This document shows positions 57,330-64,000 of a stretch of DNA of 64,000 nucleotides, one piece after another. The notes beneath the pieces are model-generated. The model saw nothing but the letters and a program-made list of their open reading frames with translations, did not search any database and was not told the DNA's origin. Source of the stretch: Platerodrilus igneus (lineage: Eukaryota; Arthropoda; Insecta; Coleoptera; Lycidae); contig JARFIW010001215.1 in assembly GCA_036346225.1 (NCBI GenBank), forward strand, positions 6,586,501 through 6,650,500, read 5' to 3'. Made by a program: the position numbers and the translations under genes. Every line of letters starts with the position of its first letter. Within the stretch, counting starts at the first letter, position 1.

Positions 57330-59286
57330 ATGAATACATTTACGGAGCACCGAAAAAGACAGGACAAAACTTCAGTGTGGAATCATTTTTTGATTGAAAA
57401 AAACGGACAGGTTGCTAAATGTAAAAAGTGCGCGAAAGAAATAAAGTGTACAGAAGGATCCACAAGTGGCCTTCATACTCACTTAAAAACGATACATGGA
57501 CTAAATCTTAAAAAGTAATGTGAATACCCCCATGATGTCGAATCAAGTGTTTCCAAACAGCCTAAATTGTTAATAACAAATTATTTTAAAAATAATAAAA
57601 ACGAAAAACTTTCAGAAGTGCTTGCCCGAATGACAGCTCGCGATGGTCTGTCTTTTAATATTTTTATAAAATCGCATGACATAAGAGAAGGTTTAAAGGC
57701 AAGAGGATTCAAAGACATACCAAAATCTGCAGTCACTATTAGAAATATGGTACTTGAATATAGTAAAATTATTAAACAGTCTACAGTGCATGAAATTTCT
57801 AGACTGATATCTGAAGGTAAGCGTTTCAGTATCACATTTAACGAGTGGACATCTATTCGTAATCGGCGCTACATAAACATTAATGTACATTCTGTTGGAG
57901 GAACAATGTGGAATATCGGATTAGTGCGCGCTTACGGATCTGTTCCAGCAGAAAAATGCTTATCCCTTGTAGAAGAAAAATTGAAAGATTTTAATTTAGA
58001 TATATTTAAAAACATAGTTGGAGTAACTACTGACGGTGCGTCGGTTATGGTATAAATTAGGAAAAATTATAGAGGCTGGACATCAACAATGTATGGCACA
58101 TTGCATAAATTTAGCAATTACTGATGTTTTGTATAAGTCAACTTTGAACCCGAGTGTGGATATTGATGTTGTGGAGCAAAATTATAATGATGACGATGTT
58201 AATGATGTTGACGATGACGATGATAACAATGACGACAATATCGACGAAGAAGATGGTAATGGAATTATTATAGAGTTAGATGCTAGTATTACTACAAGTA
58301 TTATAAATATTAGACATATTGGTATATCATCTCTAGTTTCAAAAATTCGGAAAGTAGTGAAAACATATAAAAATTCACCTTCTAAAAATGATAAATATTT
58401 ACAAAAGTACGTGAGAGAACAATTAGGTAAAGAAACAGCGCTAAAATTAGATTGTCAAACAAGATGGAACAGTATGTTATTTATGTTAGAAAAATTTGAT
58501 GAAATTAAATTTTGTATTCAAAAAGCGCTTATTGACATTAGTTCCGATATTCATTTTTCTGACGAAGAATTTAATTTATTATCTTCAATTATTGCTGCTC
58601 TTACTCCTGTAAAATTAACAGTAGATGCATTATGCCGAATAGATGCAAATCTTTTGACGGCTGAAGCTTCTTTAACATTTATGTTAGATACTCTTTCCCA
58701 GCAAAAATCTGCAATTGCATTAGAATTATTGGAAGCATTAAAATCTCAAATTTTACTGCGACGCACTGAATTATCACGAATACTTCAGTATCTGCAAAAG
58801 GGCTCACAAGATGTTGGAGAAGTATTTAAACGCGTATCCAAATTTACAATCATTAAAAAAATTGCAAGCTTAACTAAATGGCTCACACATGAAAATCTAG
58901 AAGATACAGAAGATATGGAAGTTGTGCAAGAAACATCCCTTCCAATATCTTCCCAAATTAGTAATGAAACAGTATTAGAATCTGACAAGGTAAATGTAAG
59001 CGCATTAAAGAAAAAACTACAGGCAGCAATAGACGAAACACTAAATACTTCACCCGTGCCTGCTTTTAAAAAAATTCCAGGTCTGGAACAAAAAATAAAT
59101 GATGAAATTACTTTTTTTGAAAAAACAGGAACAAAAGGAACGTATATACAAAATGTGTATGGTTTCTTAATGACAATAGTGCCGACAAGTGTAGAATCAG
59201 AAAGAGCTTTTTCGGCGACTGGTTATATTTGTACGAAAATTCGGTCCTCGCTTGATGATGAAACGATTGATTGTTTATGTTTTTAA
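57330..59286 (+). pseudogene. hAT transposase, one stop and one frameshift
   Basis: Start ATG 57330. Residues 1-62 are a BED zinc finger (VWNHF, CKKCAKEI, LHTHLKTIH), after which TAA at 57516-57518 interrupts; the same frame then continues. DKSA... the core has RFSITFNEWTSIRNRRYINI and GVTTDGASVMV (catalytic Asp), then a one-base shift near 58050 leads into the second frame, with HQQCMAHCINLAI, an Asp/Asn-rich stretch (about 58160-58260), CQTRWNSML and the C-terminal dimerisation motif VPTSVESERAFSATG, with KIRSSL near the end. Order and spacing match full-length hAT transposases of about 650 residues. Confidence 0.9.
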
Positions 59287-59653
59287 AGAGCATACTTTAA
59301 TAAACAAAACGCAAGTTATTAATATTATTTCATAAATACTTTCAATTTAATTATATTTTTTGCTTCTTTAATTATATAATGCCATACGAGCCTATTATAT
59401 GTAAAAGGTAACATAGAATTTAATATGACTTTTTTTTTACTTTATGTAATAAAATAAATAATATCTACTCATTTCAGAACAATGTTTATTGGATTTCATA
59501 TATTATTTGTTAACAAGTCAATATAACAACTGAGGTAAGTAAAAATATAACTAGTAAATTTTTTATTAATAATACCGGTATTAATACCGGTATCCCGATA
59601 TTTCAAATTTCAAATACCGATATTCAGATGTTAGTTCGGTATTGTAAGCCTTA

Positions 59654-59937
59654 GTTATGTATGAAACAATAGCAGGCAAGCCTGCTCTGTCTGAACTTGT
59701 CAAAAGACTAAAACTGGCAAACTACCTTTCCAGACATGATCATCCTTTTAAAATTCACCACCCATTATATCGGCACAGCGTTACCTATAATTCGTTCATT
59801 GGTTTGGGAATCAGGCTATGGAATGATCTGCAAAATACTGCCCAATTTATTTCTGATATATCACAATAATATAAATATCTTTTTATTCTACCACCGCTTC
59901 TTATAAGCAAAGTAGTTAAATAAATAAATAAATTTTG
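59654..59937 (+). pseudogene. LINE ORF2 C-terminus and 3' tail after the hAT element
   Basis: Resumes the LINE cut at 56644: GKPALSELVKRLKLANYL, then HSVTYNSFIGLGIRLWNDLQ and a stop at about 59869. The F-x-R-L-W-N-D-L-type ending is what insect LINEs show just before the stop. A TAAATAAATAAATAAA tail at 59920-59935 marks the 3' end. Confidence 0.8.
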
Positions 59938-59939
59938 GG

Positions 59940-60970
59940 AGTTCGTGTTGGACAGGAATTTCATCATTATCTCAATCTCTGAAACATGGCTACCATTGGA
60001 TTTTCCTTCAACTCATATAGTAATACCTGGTTACTCGTTATTTAGGAAAGATAGACCACTTAGAGGAGATGGCGTTTGTTGCTATGTAAAAAGTTCAATC
60101 AACTGTAAAGTATTGGATCTTGAAAGTCTCCACACTGGCACATTGGAACAATTATGGATAAAACTTACAATAAAAAAAAATTAGTCAAGAGCGAGTCGAG
60201 CTCGCACTATTAGGATTCCGTACCAATACTACAGTGAGCAAGAATAAACCAAATTAAGCTGTTTTTATCTTTTATGTATATTTAAATCTTATCCAAATTT
60301 GATTGTGATAACTGAAAAATGAATATATTGTTCCACATTGTACCGATACATTAGTAAATATGTTGTCTATGACTGTGTTTAAAAACTTTTTCTCCATCAA
60401 CTATTACACTGTCAAAAAAACCTGCAGTTTTCCGATAATCTATGACCCAATAGCTACTATCCCTATTAAAATAAAAATTTTAGCTTTGGAAATGTAGGAG
60501 AACAGGGGTAGGGGACGGTCATTTTTGGCACATTTTGAGCTATACTATGAAGACTACTGGACAGAAAATTATAAAAAAAATGTTTTTAGAAGCCTTTTAG
60601 AATCCTCTAACAAATGATACCTAACACGATATATTTATTAAAACTTTTATCTCTTTTGCCCAAATTAACCCCCGCCATTTTAATCTAAAAATATTTTTTT
60701 TCTATTTTCTGACTGTCAATATATGTGCGCGCCATAAAGATCTAGCATTCTGTTAAATTTCAAATTCCTATGTTACTTAGTTTTCGAGAAAAACCTCTGT
60801 GACAGACGGACGGACGGACACGAGAGTGATCTTATAAAGGTTCTGTTATACCTTATAAGGTACGGAAACCTAAAAACAACATATGCAGTAGGAACGATTT
60901 ACAAACCTCCCACAAGCTCAATATCCTGTCGTCAGGAATTAGAACATACTTTAGCAATATTTTATCCAGA
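59940..60970 (+). pseudogene. LINE endonuclease N-terminal half, split by a repeat
   Basis: Reads IISISETWLPLDFPSTHI (catalytic Glu), GYSLFRKDRPLRGDGVCCYV and LEQLWIKL up to 60180, then after the inserted repeat AVGTIYKPPTSS and LEHTLAIF to about 60970. This is the first half of an APE-type endonuclease in a single direction. It is the half that is missing from the LINE copy ending at 59937, though the two are in the wrong order to be one unit. Confidence 0.75.
60181..60876. mobile_element. Non-autonomous insect repeat with short inverted ends
   Basis: TAGGATTCCGTACC at 60211-60224 and GGTACGGAAACCTA at 60859-60872 are inverted copies (13 of 14). Outside the left one is AGCGAGTCGAGCTCGCAC. 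The right part has GACAGACGGACGGACGGACA. A repeat with GACGGACGGAC followed by GGTACGGAACCCTAAAAA is widespread in insect genomes from general knowledge. No coding. It splits a LINE endonuclease, proving insertion; exact ends and target duplication are not resolved. Confidence 0.65.
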
Positions 60971-60972
60971 AG

Positions 60973-61727
60973 TTGAACATTCCAACCATAACAAATAATT
61001 CAACGGAATCGGTATTAACTCCAATTAGAAAGATCGACACACCAAACGCAACAATTAACAATATCATTGGGAACAATATTAATAATCAATCACCAGTGGA
61101 TCTAGTCCTAGATAATGCAATTGTTCCTCTATCTAAAAACAATGTCAGATCTGTCTCAAGTAGAGCTAATCTATCTCATGATGATGTAATCAGTAGTGAT
61201 ACTAGTTCTCAAAAAATTCTAATTATCGGGGACAGTCATGTGCGTGGTCTAAATGTCTTATTTTCCAAATTAAATCCAAGTTACATAATTACATCATGTC
61301 TTAAACCTAATGCTTCAGACGCCAAATAGTTGATGGATTGGAAAGCACTATAAGCAACCTATCGCATAGAGATATCATATTTTTATTGGTGGAACAAATG
61401 ATTTGGATAGACATACCCCGCTCAAATTATAAACTCTTTCAAATATGTTATGGACTTGTGTAAAATACAAATTTGATACTCATGGATATTCCTTACAGGT
61501 TTGACAATACTAAATACAACAAGAAAATTGAGAGTGTCAACAGGTATATAAATATATTAAACAAAAATAATTTTAATTTTACTGTCTTTAATGTTAACCA
61601 ATACTTAAATTATTCTGACTATACAAAATTTGGTATTCACTTAAATAGGAATGGTAAAATTAAACTAGTTACATTGTTTGTTAAAATGTTCTTTCATTGT
61701 TTTCTAATCATTGTAAAATATCTGTAA
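60973..61727 (+). pseudogene. LINE ORF1 with SGNH-esterase-like domain
   Basis: Frame 60973-61329 has a polar Asn-rich N-terminal part and then SSQKILIIGDSHVRGLNVLF with CLKPNA following. GDS-H-V-R is the nucleophile motif of the esterase domain known in ORF1 of CR1-type LINEs. After a break at about 61329-61470, the second frame ends with SDYTKFGIHLNRNGK, the D...H motif holding the catalytic Asp-x-x-His (here the Asp lies just before YTKFGIH). The role of the esterase in retrotransposition is not settled. A frameshift near 61330-61400 makes this copy inactive. Confidence 0.7.
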
Positions 61728-61868
61728 AGGTTACACCCAGAATGCATAATCATTTTTAAGGTATGTTGACAATGAAGTTTTACTTCTGCTACAGGTTTAA
61801 ATGCTAATCTAGTATATGTTAGTATTAATAAGCAATTAAAAAACTGGCAGCCAAACCATATATATGAC

Positions 61869-64000
61869 TTGGCTGGGTCTAACCTATCTATCTATTATCA
61901 AAATATACAATGTATTAGAAACAAAATAGGGGAATTGGAATCTTTTTTAGCTGATAAGAAATTTCATGTTCTCAGCTTTGTGGAACACTGGCTTTGTGAT
62001 ATTGAAATATCGACATTCTACCTTGAGGGATATTTCATAGCTTCCAATTTCTCAAGAACTACAAAAATACATGGTGGCTCTTTATCCTATTACAAAATAT
62101 TCTCAAAGATCATTATTGTGTACTGAATAAATTAACTACTTTATCCCTGGAAATTCACTGTGAAATTTCAGCAGTACTGATTAAATCTTTAAACACTATC
62201 ATAGTTAACATTTACCGGTCCCCACTTGGGGACTTCAAAATATTCCTGGCCACCTTAAACAAAATTCTCAATCGAGTTGATTATTCTAAGTCTATTGTGA
62301 TTTGTGGAGATTTTAATGTTCGGTTTAATTTGAATGATAAAACGCTAAATTATTAACTGACCTATGTCAATCTTTTCGACTAAACTTAACTGTTACTTTC
62401 AAAACACGGCTCAATAACTGTCTCGATAATTTATTTACGAACTGTAGTTCCTATATGCTGAATACCCACAACAGTGTTTTATCTGACCATTTGGGAATTC
62501 ACTTCCAAACCATTATAAGAAACAATACTTGCACACCACCTGCTAAACTGTTTCGTAATATATCTGAAAAAAATAAGTTTATTTTCTATAGGCAGTTAGA
62601 ACAAGTAGAATGGAATGTCATTAGTGAAAATAATGTACCAGATTTCAATAAATTTCTCTCCACAATTAATAACATCTTTAAGAAATGTTTTCCATTACAA
62701 GTTATCAAAATTCTAAAACTTGTCAGAATCCCTGGTTTACCAAAAACTTTATGATATGCAAGAAATTACAAGATTTGTATGATACCTGGATCCAGTGTCC
62801 TACTACTGAGAATAAATTATTAGTGAATAATTTTAGAACACAATATCGTCAGTCCATAAACATGTCAAAATTAAATATAATTCTGAAAAAATAAAAGTCC
62901 AAAAATCCAGCTAAAGCCATATGGCAAATCATTAACCTAAAGAGACCAAACAACAAAATCAATACTGTCCCTAATTTGACTGTTGATGATTTTAACAATT
63001 TCTTTACCTCTGTAGCAGAAAATATTATTGCACTGAATAATTTTAATGGTCATGATCCCATTCTTAATCTAACTAATAAAGGGCATTAGACTTATAATAC
63101 TTTCTCTTTCAAACCAGTGTCATATTTGGATGTTAGGAAAATAATCGATTCTCTTAAAACTAGTAAATGTAGCGATGCTTACGAGTTATCCTCTGAAATA
63201 ATTAAATTCTGTAAAAATATTTTAATCTCACCTATAACTAATTTAATAAACTCTTCCATTGAAAACCACATTTTCCCAGACTGTTTAAAATTGGCAAAGG
63301 TAATACCATTATTTAAAGCTGGTGACCCAAATTCATTGTCGAATTATCGTCCAATTTCATTACTGCCCGTTATCTCTAAAATTTACGAAAAAGTTCTCTG
63401 CAATCAAATCACAGTACACTTCGAATTAAATAATATTTTCTGCATTGAACAATTTGGCTTTAGATTAAATAAATCTACAACTCTAGCTATTTTAGAACTT
63501 GTAAATGAAGTAACAGCTAGTTTTGAAAGAGGAGATTTTTGTATGGCTACGTTTTTCGATTTAAGCAAGGCCTTTGATTGTGTTATTCATGATATTCTTT
63601 TAAAAAAATTAGAATACTACAAATTTGATCATAATAGCTGTTCACTGATTAAATCCTATCTGAGCAATCGACAACAATTTGTAACTTTTAACAATAATAA
63701 TTCTGAGATTAAAATATAAATTATGGTGTACCACAAGGATCAATATTGGGACCCGTTTTGTTTTTGATATATATTAATGATTTACCATCATCTGTAACAT
63801 TAACTAACTCAATTTTATTTGCTGACGACACCACTTTAGTCAATTGCTCTAATTCACTTAATGACCTTTTCAATAAACTAGTTATCACCCATTTCTCGGC
63901 TACCTCTTGGTTCACTTCTAATAAATTAAGTATTAATGAAAACAAATGCCAACAAATGTTATTTGCTTTAAAAAACCATTCTTATATAAACCCTAAATTT
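61869..64000 (+). pseudogene. LINE ORF2: endonuclease and reverse transcriptase, runs off the edge
   Basis: Starts with LSIYYQNIQCIRNKIGELES and VLSFVEHWLCD (catalytic Glu). The endonuclease continues through shifts with IVNIYRSPLGD-like text at 62190, VICGDFNVRF at about 62300 and VLSDHLGIHF at 62475 (the SDH). RT begins at 63117: CLKLAKVIPLFKAGDP, LSNYRPISLLPV, TFFDLSKAFDCVIHD (Asp), then after a stop at 63717 YGVPQGSILGPVLFLIYIND and FADDTT at about 63820. Cut by the window edge. Closest in style to the LINE at 3575-6472 (both have EHWL and GGSL). Confidence 0.85.

Larger units (their letters stand above)
56645..59653 (+). mobile_element. hAT transposon, complete ends, target duplication GTTATGTA
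   Basis: 3009 bp. The left end is TAGTGCATACAATACCG and the right end (reversed) TAAGGCTTACAATACCG: 14 of 17 positions agree and both fit the hAT YARNG tip. The 8-bp GTTATGTA occurs at 56637-56644 and 59654-59661, the duplication length of this superfamily. The element interrupts the C-terminal coding of a LINE that resumes at once on the other side. Inside is a hAT transposase with only two obvious lesions, so the copy is fairly young. Confidence 0.92.

Overview
This is a eukaryotic window, almost certainly from an insect (or another arthropod) with a large, AT-rich, repeat-packed genome. The evidence is one spliced gene with 48- and 51-bp introns, many LINE, Gypsy, hAT and Tc1/mariner remnants with animal-type domains, a tRNA-derived SINE family, and long runs with no coding signal. 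I cannot name the species. There are no operons, CRISPR arrays or prokaryotic features.

Only one host gene can be supported: the 3' part of TBL2 (transducin beta-like 2, a WD40-repeat protein). It is on the + strand at 35793-38321, as four exons with a poly(A) signal at 38521. The exons for the N-terminal part were not found and probably lie upstream or outside the window.

Almost everything else is layered transposon sequence. From left to right: 1-1090 is a hAT transposase remnant (-). 1110-1560 and 3575-6472 are LINE copies (-). 7025-7147 looks like a hAT terminus. 12328-14853 is a complete but broken Tc1/mariner element with terminal inverted repeats of about 500 bp. 15039-18510 is a mosaic of Gypsy pieces (-). 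18511-24573 is a LINE (+) split by a complete LTR element (18762-23768, target duplication CAAT), one LTR of which carries a SINE. 28005-31560 is a Gypsy integrase (+) broken by a 1.7-kb block and by a solo LTR (target duplication ATTA). 33014-33651 and 35012-35517 are further copies of that LTR in reverse. 39794-46335 is a young-looking Gypsy element (-) with 1.67-kb LTRs, gag, protease and only the start of reverse transcriptase, sitting in a (TA)n tract. 50720-53650 is a Gypsy RNase H/integrase (+) cut by a SINE with a 14-bp target duplication. 53850-59937 holds LINE pieces (+), one split by a 3009-bp hAT element (56645-59653, target duplication GTTATGTA). 59940-64000 has a LINE endonuclease fragment split by a non-autonomous repeat, then a LINE with an esterase-type ORF1 that runs off the right edge.

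The most unusual observation is that two copies of one solo-LTR family (30265-30890 and 33014-33651) carry, inside the LTR, a segment that closely matches the central and 3' part of U6 spliceosomal snRNA. The third copy (35012-35517), just upstream of the TBL2 exons, has unrelated-looking sequence at that position. An LTR family that has captured U6 snRNA sequence is the best candidate here for something undescribed.
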